Source of the DNA: Thiobacillus sp.
Lineage (GTDB): Bacteria; Pseudomonadota; Gammaproteobacteria; Burkholderiales; Thiobacillaceae
Assembly (NCBI GenBank): GCA_016124745.1
Contig: WGNC01000010.1
Location: 62,001 to 126,000, forward strand
Direction of reading: 5' to 3'
DNA length: 64,000 bases
The notes beneath the pieces were generated by a model. That model ran no database searches, was not told the origin of the DNA, and worked only from the letters and a program-made list of their open reading frames with translations. The translations under genes were made by a program, and so were the position numbers. Every line of letters begins with the position of its first letter. The stretch's first letter is position 1. Positions 19,159 through 32,608 of the stretch are shown here, one piece after another.

Positions 19159-20223
19159 TCAGGCACGCAAAACACGGCTGTGGTTATGCACTGTTTCGAC
19201 CAGCACACTGACGTTGTCAGGATTGGTGAATTGTGAAATGCCGTGGCCGAGATTGAATACGTGACCGGGGTGGTTGCCGTAACTGTCGAGGATGCGCGTG
19301 GCCTCGTTGCGGATGCTTTCCGGCGTGCCGTGCAGGGCGCAGGGGTCGAGGTTGCCCTGCAAGGCCACTTTGCCGCCCACCCGATGGCGAGCGTCGCCGA
19401 TGTCGACCGTCCAGTCCAGCCCGACTGCATCGGCACCTATCTCGGCAATGGCCTCCAGCCAGTTGCCGCCACCCTTGGTGAAGACGATGCTCGGCACGCG
19501 ACGGCCATCGCGCTCGCGGATCAGGCCGGCGACGATGCGTTCCATGTAGGCCAGCGAGAATTCCTTGTATGCGTGCGGGGTGAGGCTGCCGCCCCAGGAA
19601 TCGAAAATCATCACGGCCTGGGCGCCGGCCTCGATCTGCGCGTTGAGGTAGTCGGTGACGGCCCGGGTGTTGATCTCGAGGATGCGATGCAGCAGGTCGG
19701 GGCGGCTGTACAGCATGGTCTTGATGTGACGGTAGTCGTCCGAGCTGCCGCCTTCGATCATGTAGCAGGCCAGCGTGTAGGGGCTGCCGGAAAAGCCGAT
19801 CAGCGGCACCGAACCGTCAAGTGCCCGGCGAATCGAGCGCACCGCGTCCATCACATAGCCGAGCTTGTCGGTCGGATCCGGCGCCGACAGGTCGCGAACT
19901 TCCCATTCGTCGCGCAGCGGACGCTCGAAACGCGGCCCTTCGCCCTGTGCGAAATACAGGCCCAGGCCCATCGCATCGGGCACGGTGAGGATATCGGAAA
20001 ACAGGATGGCGGCGTCGAGCGGGTAGCGCGCCAGCGGCTGTAGCGTGACTTCGGTCGCCAGATCGGGCGTCTTGCACAGGGTGAGAAAATCGCCGGCGCG
20101 CGCACGGGTGGCGTTGTATTCAGGCAGGTAGCGTCCGGCCTGGCGCATCAGCCACAAAGGCGTGTGATCGGTGGGTTGACGCAGCAGGGCGCGCAGGAAG
20201 GTATCGTTTTTGAGGGTGGACAT
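19159..20223 (-). CDS. hemE: Uroporphyrinogen decarboxylase
   Basis: A 354-residue cytosolic enzyme that decarboxylates uroporphyrinogen III to coproporphyrinogen III in heme synthesis. Signatures are [15 protein letters not shown] near the N-terminus, [17 protein letters not shown] in the middle, and LQGNLDP and FNLGHGI near the end. I start at 20223 (MSTLKND), which gives the usual family length; an in-frame ATG 24 nt upstream is less likely. Transcribed alone or with the upstream glycine-zipper gene, 81 nt away. Confidence 0.97.
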   Translation of the reverse strand: MSTLKNDTFLRALLRQPTDHTPLWLMRQAGRYLPEYNATRARAGDFLTLCKTPDLATEVTLQPLARYPLDAAILFSDILTVPDAMGLGLYFAQGEGPRFERPLRDEWEVRDLSAPDPTDKLGYVMDAVRSIRRALDGSVPLIGFSGSPYTLACYMIEGGSSDDYRHIKTMLYSRPDLLHRILEINTRAVTDYLNAQIEAGAQAVMIFDSWGGSLTPHAYKEFSLAYMERIVAGLIRERDGRRVPSIVFTKGGGNWLEAIAEIGADAVGLDWTVDIGDARHRVGGKVALQGNLDPCALHGTPESIRNEATRILDSYGNHPGHVFNLGHGISQFTNPDNVSVLVETVHNHSRVLRA

Positions 20224-20304
20224 GGTGTAGCCACGAAACGTGGCCATGACGCAAAAACGGCATTTTAGCAGGCTTGGCGCCGCGGGGCCGGCGCCCCGGG
20301 CGGA

Positions 20305-20847
20305 TTAGTTGCGGAATACCCAGTTCCCGCGCCCGGACGGGCAGGCCAGCACTTCACGCGGTTTGCGGCCATCGACCACGATGGTCGCATAACGGCAACC
20401 ATTGGCCGCATCGCTGCGTGGCGTGAACTGGTACAGGTGGGCGCCATCGCGCCACACTACCGGCGCACCGGGTTTGCCAAGTTCCAGCACATGCCCCATG
20501 CAGGCGCGGTCCCGGTCGTCCATGCGGTCGCCGATGGCGTGCCCCAGCACGGCACCGAGCGCCCCCCCGATCACCATGCCGACGACCTGATTTTCCCGGC
20601 TGGCAACCTGGCTGCCGATGACGGCGCCGGTCACGCCGCCGATGACGGCACCGATCTCGTCGCGGTTGCAGCGGCCGGACGAGATGCCGTAGTCGTTCAC
20701 ATAGACGACCCCGCTTTTGGCCTTGTACTGCTTGGCCTTCGGCGGGTTCTTGTAGTAGCCGTAGGCAGGTGCGTGGCTGGGTGGGTCAGCCAGCGCCAGC
20801 GTCGATGCCACCATTGCGGCAAGGGCCATCGTCAGGGGAAGCTTCAT
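20305..20847 (-). CDS. Glycine-zipper 2TM surface protein
   Basis: A 180-residue exported protein: a signal peptide (LPLTMALAAMVASTLALA), a tyrosine/lysine-rich segment, then the glycine-zipper region (GAVIGGVTGAVIGSQVASR and MVIGGALGAVLGHAIGDRMD) typical of the 17-kDa surface antigen family, and a C-terminal domain with three cysteines (CMGHV, CRYA, CPSG). No lipobox cysteine follows the signal peptide, so it is probably periplasmic or outer-membrane associated rather than a lipoprotein. The exact role is unknown. Confidence 0.85.
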   Translation of the reverse strand: MKLPLTMALAAMVASTLALADPPSHAPAYGYYKNPPKAKQYKAKSGVVYVNDYGISSGRCNRDEIGAVIGGVTGAVIGSQVASRENQVVGMVIGGALGAVLGHAIGDRMDDRDRACMGHVLELGKPGAPVVWRDGAHLYQFTPRSDAANGCRYATIVVDGRKPREVLACPSGRGNWVFRN

Positions 20848-20915
20848 TGCATACTCCTTGGAATGGTGCTTGTGTTTAACGGCAAAACGCTATCCGAATG
20901 AAGCGTTGCGCCGGA

Positions 20916-21315
20916 TCAGTTGGACCAGAGGTTGTAGGCAATCCGTGCCTGGCGGTCATGCTTTTCAGCCCGGATATTCTGGCTGGCGATATCCAGCGCA
21001 CGATCAAGGCGCTTGAATTCACGTGGGCTGATGAAGCCGTCGGCGCGGAAGTGTCGTTCCATGGCGCGAATCGCGCATCAGTTTGTGGAATTCGGACCGG
21101 GTCAGGCTGCCGGTGCGCCTGCCATCCTGCATGCGATCCCTCTGTTGTTGCTGGCGTGCGTTGATCTGCTGGGCAAACATGTTGCTTCGCTGGATGGCGT
21201 CGCTAACGTGATCATGGCCGTCACGGTTCCAGTCGGCCTGAGCACCGCTTGTCATCAGTCCCAGACTGCCGAGTGCCAGAACTGCGAGGGATTTCTTAAT
21301 TGTCGTGCTTTTCAT
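20916..21315 (-). pseudogene. Small secreted helical protein, frameshifted
   Basis: The first part encodes a signal peptide (SLAVLALGSLGLMTSGAQA) and a helical region to SEFHKLMRDSR. From about 21066-21078 the continuation is in another frame: AIRAMERHFRADGFISPREF, KRLDRALDIASQNIRAEKHD and a natural end ...YNLWSN at 20916. Reading straight on instead gives an unrelated Arg-rich tail (stop 21019). The two halves together make one plausible ~130-residue protein with an EF-hand-like DGFISPREF segment. Either a small deletion inactivated it or the assembly has an error. Confidence 0.75.
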
Positions 21316-21524
21316 GGTGTTGCTCCTTTTCGGTTGACGGATGCCGCTTCAGAACTGTTTCGTCAGCGGACAACTGCACTCTAGGCGCGCCATGTAAGCT
21401 GGATGTTTGAGTCGGGTAACGAGGTGTAACGCAAGGTAACTGCGTGATGGCCGGGCATTTTCATGCGGCTGTCATGCCCCGGGTTGGGTGCTCGATCACC
21501 ATCAGGACAAGGGGCAAAACGCGA

Positions 21525-21553
21525 AAGGCCGGAGCTGAGTCAGCTCCGGCCTT
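21525..21553 (-). terminator. Hairpin after gltD
   Basis: AAGGCCGGAGCT pairs perfectly with AGCTCCGGCCTT around GAGTC, 30 nt past the gltD stop on the minus strand. It is followed by a short mixed T/C stretch. A plausible intrinsic terminator for gltBD. Confidence 0.75.
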
Positions 21554-21582
21554 GCTTGTGCTCCCAGGACGTCAGTTGCGGC

Positions 21583-27494
<5,912 letters not shown>

Positions 27495-27781
27495 GGTTCC
27501 GTATGCTCAGGCAACAGCGGCCTGCCCGGGGGCAAGCCGCAAAAAATAAGCGAAAAGTGCGGCATTTTAATCCCTCGCGCCACATGCGGCAATGATTGCC
27601 CTGGTCAAAGCCTTGCCTCTGCTAGGGTTTCCGCACTTACCGGGGCTAGTGCTCGGAGCGGAAATGCCCCGATAAATTCCATGGTGCCGCTCAATCGAGC
27701 CTTCTCCCGTCTCGACGCGGCCAGCTGGCTCCGCCACTTGGCCCGTTCGTCATCCTTGAAGGCATGGGGTAGGCTTGTGTC

Positions 27782-28294
27782 ATGACCGATGCCTCCCTGC
27801 CGCCATGGCCGCCCAGCGACGTATTGTCCGATCCGCCAGAAGTCGACGTGGTGATCGAAGTGCCTCGCGGCAGCTTTCTGAAACGCGGGTCCACGGGCCA
27901 TATCGATTTCGTTTCGCCTTTTCCGTGTCCGTTCAATTACGGCGCGGTGCCGGACTATCTCGGACTCGAAGGCGACCTGCTGGACGCGCTGGTGCTGGGG
28001 CCGCGTTTGGCCCTGGGCACCCGCGTACGGGTCAAGGCATGGGGCGCGATCACCCTGACCGACCGCGGCATGGCGGACGACAAGCTCGTTTGCAGCGCCG
28101 AACCCCTGACCGCCGAGCAAAGCGCGTTCGTGCTGCGATTTTTCCGCTTCTACGCCAGATGCAAGGGCATGCTGAATTTCGTAAAGGGCCGCCCGGGGCG
28201 CAACGCGTGCGAGGGTTGGCGCAGCGCCCGCGAGGCCATTGCACGGGCCCGGCCGAGGCTGGAGTCATGGCAGGGTCCCCCTGTCGAATATTGA
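27782..28294 (+). CDS. Inorganic pyrophosphatase family protein
   Basis: A 170-residue protein like soluble family I pyrophosphatases, which split pyrophosphate to drive biosynthesis. Visible features are VVIEVPRGSFLKRGS (the catalytic Glu and Lys stretch), FPCPFNYGAVPDYLG, and WGAITLTDRGMADDKLV. The signature usually written DGDPxD reads EGDLLD here, so the first Asp is Glu and the Pro is Leu. Activity may therefore be altered. It is divergent from gltB and begins the short plus-strand pair with the EEP gene. Confidence 0.8.
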   Translation: MTDASLPPWPPSDVLSDPPEVDVVIEVPRGSFLKRGSTGHIDFVSPFPCPFNYGAVPDYLGLEGDLLDALVLGPRLALGTRVRVKAWGAITLTDRGMADDKLVCSAEPLTAEQSAFVLRFFRFYARCKGMLNFVKGRPGRNACEGWRSAREAIARARPRLESWQGPPVEY

Positions 28295-28358
28295 AGGCAA
28301 TTCCTTCGATCCGGATTTGCCTATTCTTTGACAAGGGACCACTCGAATTGGGAAAGCC

Positions 28359-29207
28359 ATGAAACTGTTGAGCTGGAACATCCAATGGGGACGCGGCATG
28401 GACGGGCGGGTCGACCTCGCGCGCATCCTCCGCACCATCCATGAAACAGGCGATTTCGACGTCCTCTGCCTGCAGGAGGTCGCGGTCAATTTCCCCGGCC
28501 TGCCCGGCAGCCACGGCGAGGACCAGGTTGCCGAACTGTCCGCCGGCCTGCCCGGCTACACCGTTATCTATGGTGCGGCAATCGACGTCCCGGATGGCCG
28601 CGGTGGCCGCAGCCTGTTCGGCAACGCCATTTTTTCCCGCCTGCCGGTCGGCCAGGTGTGGCGGCACCTGCTGCCGTGGCCGGCCGAGGCGGACGCGCCC
28701 AGCATGCAGCGGGTGCTGGTCGAAGCGGTGGTCATGGCCGATGTCGGCCCGGTGCGGGTCATGACGACCCACCTCGAATACTACTCGCAGCCCCAGCGCG
28801 AAGCCCAGATCAAAGCCATCCGCCGTCTGCATGCCGAGGCCTGCGCCATGTCCACCCGCGTGCCCTTGGTCGAGGAGCAGGGCGGTTCCTTCGAGGTGTT
28901 TCCGCGGCCCGCGCAGGCGCTGCTGTGCGGCGACATGAACTTCCCTGCCTCGGCCCCTGATCGGCTGCGACTGCTCGCACCGTTCAGCGATGGAACGCCG
29001 GGTTTTCACGATGCCTGGTCCGAACTGCATCCGGGCGAAACGCACGCCCCTACGGTCGGCATCCACAAGGTCGATTTCGTCGACCGCCCGGAGTGTTTCG
29101 ATTTCGTTTTCGTGACCGAGGGACTGGCGGGACGGCTCAAGTCGCATGGCATCAATGCCGCCACAGACGCTTCGGATCATCAACCGGTCTGGGTCGAGCT
29201 GGCTTGA
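28359..29207 (+). CDS. Endonuclease/exonuclease/phosphatase family hydrolase
   Basis: A 282-residue EEP-fold metal-dependent hydrolase. Conserved elements: LLSWNIQWG at the N-terminus (Asn), LCLQEV (metal-binding Glu), MTTHLEYYS, LLCGDMNFPASAPD (GDxN), and the closing SDHQPVWVEL (Asp-His). These keep the catalytic residues. The substrate could be a nucleic acid, a phospholipid or another phosphodiester and cannot be decided here. It lies 64 nt after the pyrophosphatase-like gene and ends at a clear hairpin. Confidence 0.88.
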   Translation: MKLLSWNIQWGRGMDGRVDLARILRTIHETGDFDVLCLQEVAVNFPGLPGSHGEDQVAELSAGLPGYTVIYGAAIDVPDGRGGRSLFGNAIFSRLPVGQVWRHLLPWPAEADAPSMQRVLVEAVVMADVGPVRVMTTHLEYYSQPQREAQIKAIRRLHAEACAMSTRVPLVEEQGGSFEVFPRPAQALLCGDMNFPASAPDRLRLLAPFSDGTPGFHDAWSELHPGETHAPTVGIHKVDFVDRPECFDFVFVTEGLAGRLKSHGINAATDASDHQPVWVELA

Positions 29208-29220
29208 GCCAGGATGAAAA

Positions 29221-29252
29221 CAAGGCGCCTCCGGTTTTTTGGAGGCGCCTTG
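29221..29252 (+). terminator. Strong hairpin terminator after the EEP gene
   Basis: CAAGGCGCCTCC and GGAGGCGCCTTG form a perfect 12-bp stem with an 8-nt loop rich in T. It lies between the convergent EEP gene and the defence-like island, so it may serve both strands. It also marks the left edge of the island. Confidence 0.8.
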
Positions 29253-29287
29253 CCGGATGTGATGGCGGTGCGTAGTTTACAACCGAA

Positions 29288-31696
29288 CTACGCGCTATTG
29301 TGGCCAGAGAGCAAGTCTGCGGCTTCCTGCGGATGTTCCACAACGCGATAACCCATTGCCCGATATCCACGCTGCCGCTTATCCCACATCCGCAGCAACG
29401 CCGGGTGTCCGGTGTCCACGAAATCAATGATTCGGACATCGGTCTTGGTGGTGTGCTCACGATGGAGGCGGCCGGCATATTGCTGCAGGGTTCCCTTCCA
29501 CGAAATCGGCATTGCCAGTACCAGCGTGTCGAGGGCGGGGTGGTCAAACCCCTCGCCGACTAACTTGCCGGTCGCGAGCAAAATCCGCGGCGCCTCGGGT
29601 GGTAGCCCGTCAAGTTCAGCGATCATTGCGGCCCGTTGCTTCTTCGACATCCGGCCGTGCAGCACGAAGGGCGCCGTCACATGCCCATCCAGGGCGGCGA
29701 GGATCGCATCGAGGTGCTCTGTGCGTTCGGTCAGAACAAGCACCTTGCGGCCTTGCTGGTAGGCACCCCGGACTTCGGCGGCAATGGTGTCGGTCCGTGT
29801 CTGATCGATTGCAAGATGCCGAAATACATCCTGAATACCCGCTTGGGAAGGCAAATCAATCTGCGTGAAAAGTGATCGTGGCTGCACGACCAGATCGTGT
29901 GGCGCGCTGGCCGGTTTGGCCGCCGTGTAACGGATCGGCCCGCACTGCATAAAGATTATTGGCTGCTGACCGTCACGACGAATCGGCGTGGCGGTCAGGC
30001 CAAGCACGTATTTGGCCTTGACCACTTTCAGAATCGCGTCGAATGAGGCAGCGCCAACATGGTGGCACTCGTCGATGATGACGTGGCCGTAGTTCTCGAC
30101 GACAGGATCGATCTCGCCCTGTCGTGACAACGACTGCATCACGGCGATATCGATCTTGCCGGTCGGCTTGGCTTTGCCGCCACCAATGGTACCGACCACG
30201 CCCTTGCCGACACCAAGGAAGGATTGCAGACGCTCCTGCCATTGCTTCAGCAATTCGGTACGATGCACCAGAACCAGCGTATTGACTCCCCTCCGGGTGA
30301 TCATCGCCGCCGCAGTCACCGTCTTGCCGAAGGCGGTCGGCGCGCACAGTACACCGGCGTCGTGGTGCAGCATCGCGGCCAGGGCTGCTTCCTGATCCAG
30401 GCGCAGCGTCCCGGTGAAGGCCACGTCGAGCGCCTCACCAGTAAAGCGCTCCTCGCGCAGATCGAAGCGGATGCCGTTGTTCCGCAGCAGGTCCTGCGCG
30501 GCGTCCAGGCAGCCGCGCGGCAACGCGATGTGGTTCGGGTAGTTTTCAGCGCAGCCGATCACCCGGGGCTTGTCCCAGACCGACATTCGCATCGCCTGCG
30601 CCTTGTAGAACTCGGGGTTCTGGAACGCTGCGAGGCGAATCAGCCGGTTGGCCAGCGGCTGCGGCAGCTGCGCCTTCTCAAAGTAAACGAGGTTGGCCAG
30701 CGTCACCGTGAGCGCCTCCGGCATCGGCACCGACAGCCTCCTGTGCATGGCAGCCTGCCGTGTCCACGGCGCAGCCAGATCCTCCTCGTCGATGAACGTC
30801 ACATCGAGTGGATGCGCATTGCCCGTGGCGCGCAGGATAGCGGGTTCGATATCGTGCGGCGGCATCGGCTGGATAGATGCCAGGAACACCCATTGGTCAG
30901 GATGCGGGCGCAATGCGTCATCGACGAAGATGCTGCAGCCGCTCTCCCTGGGCTTTTTCTGCAGCGGCAATGCAATCAGATTGCCAAAACCACCTTTGGG
31001 CATTATGTCCTGATTGGGGAACAGGCGGTCGTAGGACGCCAGCTTCAGTTGCCGGGTACGCGAACAGGTGTGGCTGATGATCGCTGTCCCCAGCCGCCGG
31101 GCATCGCGCGCCGACACCCGGCCAGAGAAAAACAGCCAGGCGTGCGCGCCGTTACCGGAGCGGGAAATCTCAAGGGCGACCGGCACCCCAAGCGCGTGAC
31201 ATGACTGGGCGAAGGCCAGCGCATCTTCTCTCCATTCGGCCTCGTCGAAATCGACAGCCAGGAAATAACAAGTGTCGTCGGCCAGGAGCGGATAGATGCC
31301 GACGGTGTGCTCGCCAGCCAGGTGGCCGTAAATGACCGTATCCGACAACGGGACCAGCAGACGGTTGGCGCAGTCTGAGCACTTGATGCGCGGCTTCTCG
31401 CAGACACCGGCACGCCACTCGTTGGCGCAGGCCGGGGCGTAACCCGACTTGCCGCTCGTTTTGCTTTCCCAGCGAACCGGATAGACATCGGTACGCCCCC
31501 TGAACAGGCGGCGAAACAGTGCCACTTTCTCTGCAGAAGAGAGCCGCGAGCTTTCGGGTACCGTTGCCGGCGCCGGCGATGGTTCAAGCGGCGGGCGCCA
31601 TTCAATCCCATGTGCCTCCAGCAGCGAAACCAGCCGGGCGATTTCGGCATGGAGCTTTTTCCGCTCCAATGCCGGATCGTCTCCCGGCAAAGTCAT
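29288..31696 (-). CDS. TOTE-type primase (AEP)-SF2 helicase fusion
   Basis: An 802-residue two-part protein. The N-terminal third matches the archaeo-eukaryotic primase domain known from TOTE conflict systems: a four-cysteine knuckle (C90, C99, C106, C109), catalytic D149-x-D151 in FLAVDFDEAEW, H185 in SGNGAHAWLFF, and GNLIALPLQ near 238-246. The C-terminal half is a RAD25/XPB-like helicase: Walker A APTAFGKT (452-459), DECHH (542-546), LGLTATP, and motif VI QYAGRLHREH. All key residues are intact. Its start overlaps the upstream 111-residue gene by ATGA. Probable role: anti-phage or anti-plasmid nucleic-acid processing (inference). Confidence 0.87.
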   Translation of the reverse strand: MTLPGDDPALERKKLHAEIARLVSLLEAHGIEWRPPLEPSPAPATVPESSRLSSAEKVALFRRLFRGRTDVYPVRWESKTSGKSGYAPACANEWRAGVCEKPRIKCSDCANRLLVPLSDTVIYGHLAGEHTVGIYPLLADDTCYFLAVDFDEAEWREDALAFAQSCHALGVPVALEISRSGNGAHAWLFFSGRVSARDARRLGTAIISHTCSRTRQLKLASYDRLFPNQDIMPKGGFGNLIALPLQKKPRESGCSIFVDDALRPHPDQWVFLASIQPMPPHDIEPAILRATGNAHPLDVTFIDEEDLAAPWTRQAAMHRRLSVPMPEALTVTLANLVYFEKAQLPQPLANRLIRLAAFQNPEFYKAQAMRMSVWDKPRVIGCAENYPNHIALPRGCLDAAQDLLRNNGIRFDLREERFTGEALDVAFTGTLRLDQEAALAAMLHHDAGVLCAPTAFGKTVTAAAMITRRGVNTLVLVHRTELLKQWQERLQSFLGVGKGVVGTIGGGKAKPTGKIDIAVMQSLSRQGEIDPVVENYGHVIIDECHHVGAASFDAILKVVKAKYVLGLTATPIRRDGQQPIIFMQCGPIRYTAAKPASAPHDLVVQPRSLFTQIDLPSQAGIQDVFRHLAIDQTRTDTIAAEVRGAYQQGRKVLVLTERTEHLDAILAALDGHVTAPFVLHGRMSKKQRAAMIAELDGLPPEAPRILLATGKLVGEGFDHPALDTLVLAMPISWKGTLQQYAGRLHREHTTKTDVRIIDFVDTGHPALLRMWDKRQRGYRAMGYRVVEHPQEAADLLSGHNSA

Positions 31697-32028
31697 GGCC
31701 GCCGTTCCGCCTTGAGTGCGGAGTCATCCCCGAGGTGAATGAAAATGCGCCCTTCGACCAGGTCGTCGTTGACTGCCAGCCACCCGCGCCCATTCACGGG
31801 GTTGTTGTCGTCAAATCCCGACCAGGAAAATTCAAAGCGCACCGCGCCGTTGCGGGTTTCCACCCGTCCATCGAGCTCACCCTGCACCATGCCGAACTGG
31901 AATTCGCCGGTCAAATCCTTGCGGACAATGATGTGTGCCGGCACCTCCATATCGAAATAGTCGGCATCCCAGGTTTCCATTTCCGTGATGCGCCAGTGGC
32001 CGATGAAGGTAGGTTTCGTCCGTCTCAT
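31693..32028 (-). CDS. Conserved protein of unknown function (111 aa)
   Basis: A 111-residue soluble protein with a mostly beta look. Marked motifs are GHWRITEMETWDADYFDMEV, FQFGMVQGELDGR, VRFEFSWSGFDDNNP and IFIHLGDDSALKAE. I recognise it as a widespread conserved hypothetical with no assigned activity. Both its ends are 4-nt ATGA overlaps, with the 183-residue gene upstream and the primase-helicase downstream, so it is produced with them and may be a partner or regulator. Cys and signal sequences are lacking. Confidence 0.8.
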   Translation of the reverse strand: MRRTKPTFIGHWRITEMETWDADYFDMEVPAHIIVRKDLTGEFQFGMVQGELDGRVETRNGAVRFEFSWSGFDDNNPVNGRGWLAVNDDLVEGRIFIHLGDDSALKAERRP

Positions 32029-32576
32029 TCCGCCACAATCAAACCTGCGCGATACCAGGATTCAATGAATTCACCGGCCACCCAGCCGCTGATATTCTGG
32101 TCAGAGGCTCTCACTTGATCCAGACGATCAAGAAATGGAGCGCGCTGCGCCTCGGGCAGCAACATCACGGTTTTCAATGCCTGCTCAAACATCCGCACCA
32201 CGGCATCGTAATAGCCCTCGTCATCCAGTCCAACATCGTTGGCGAACCCAATGGCGCGCTCGCAGTAAAACACCATCAATTCGGCCAGCCCCTCAGTTTG
32301 GCCAATGGCTTTCCTGTAATCGGCAATGGCTTTTTTCGCCTTGGCGACGGAAGTGTCCTGGTTCTTGATTATGTCCGGCCACAGCCAGCGGTCGATGGTG
32401 GCCTTGTAGGGTATGAGCGGGTCGTCTCCCAGCCCGAAACGGGCGTGCAGGAAGGCCTGGTTGTCCCCACTGGCTGCGTACAGGTCGTGCACCAGGTCGA
32501 GCAGGCCGGCGCGGTCGAAGTCGGTCAGCCTGGTTTTGAGGTCGCTCCATGTGGGCGTGGTTTTCTTGGTCGCCAT
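32025..32576 (-). CDS. Conserved helical protein of unknown function (183 aa)
   Basis: A 183-residue, mostly alpha-helical, acidic protein: TWSDLKTRLTDFDRAGLLDL, LYAASGDNQAFLHARFGLGD, a central AKAKKAIADYRKA segment, and AELMVFYCERAIGFANDVGL. The pattern resembles the broad DUF6155-like group of conserved hypotheticals, but I am not certain of the name. It begins 32 nt after the Res gene and overlaps the 111-residue gene by ATGA. It could be a regulator, immunity or structural partner of the primase-helicase; none of this is shown by sequence. Confidence 0.78.
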   Translation of the reverse strand: MATKKTTPTWSDLKTRLTDFDRAGLLDLVHDLYAASGDNQAFLHARFGLGDDPLIPYKATIDRWLWPDIIKNQDTSVAKAKKAIADYRKAIGQTEGLAELMVFYCERAIGFANDVGLDDEGYYDAVVRMFEQALKTVMLLPEAQRAPFLDRLDQVRASDQNISGWVAGEFIESWYRAGLIVAE

Positions 32577-32608
32577 CCTTTACTTGTCTGTCTTGCCGGG
32601 CTCAGCCC

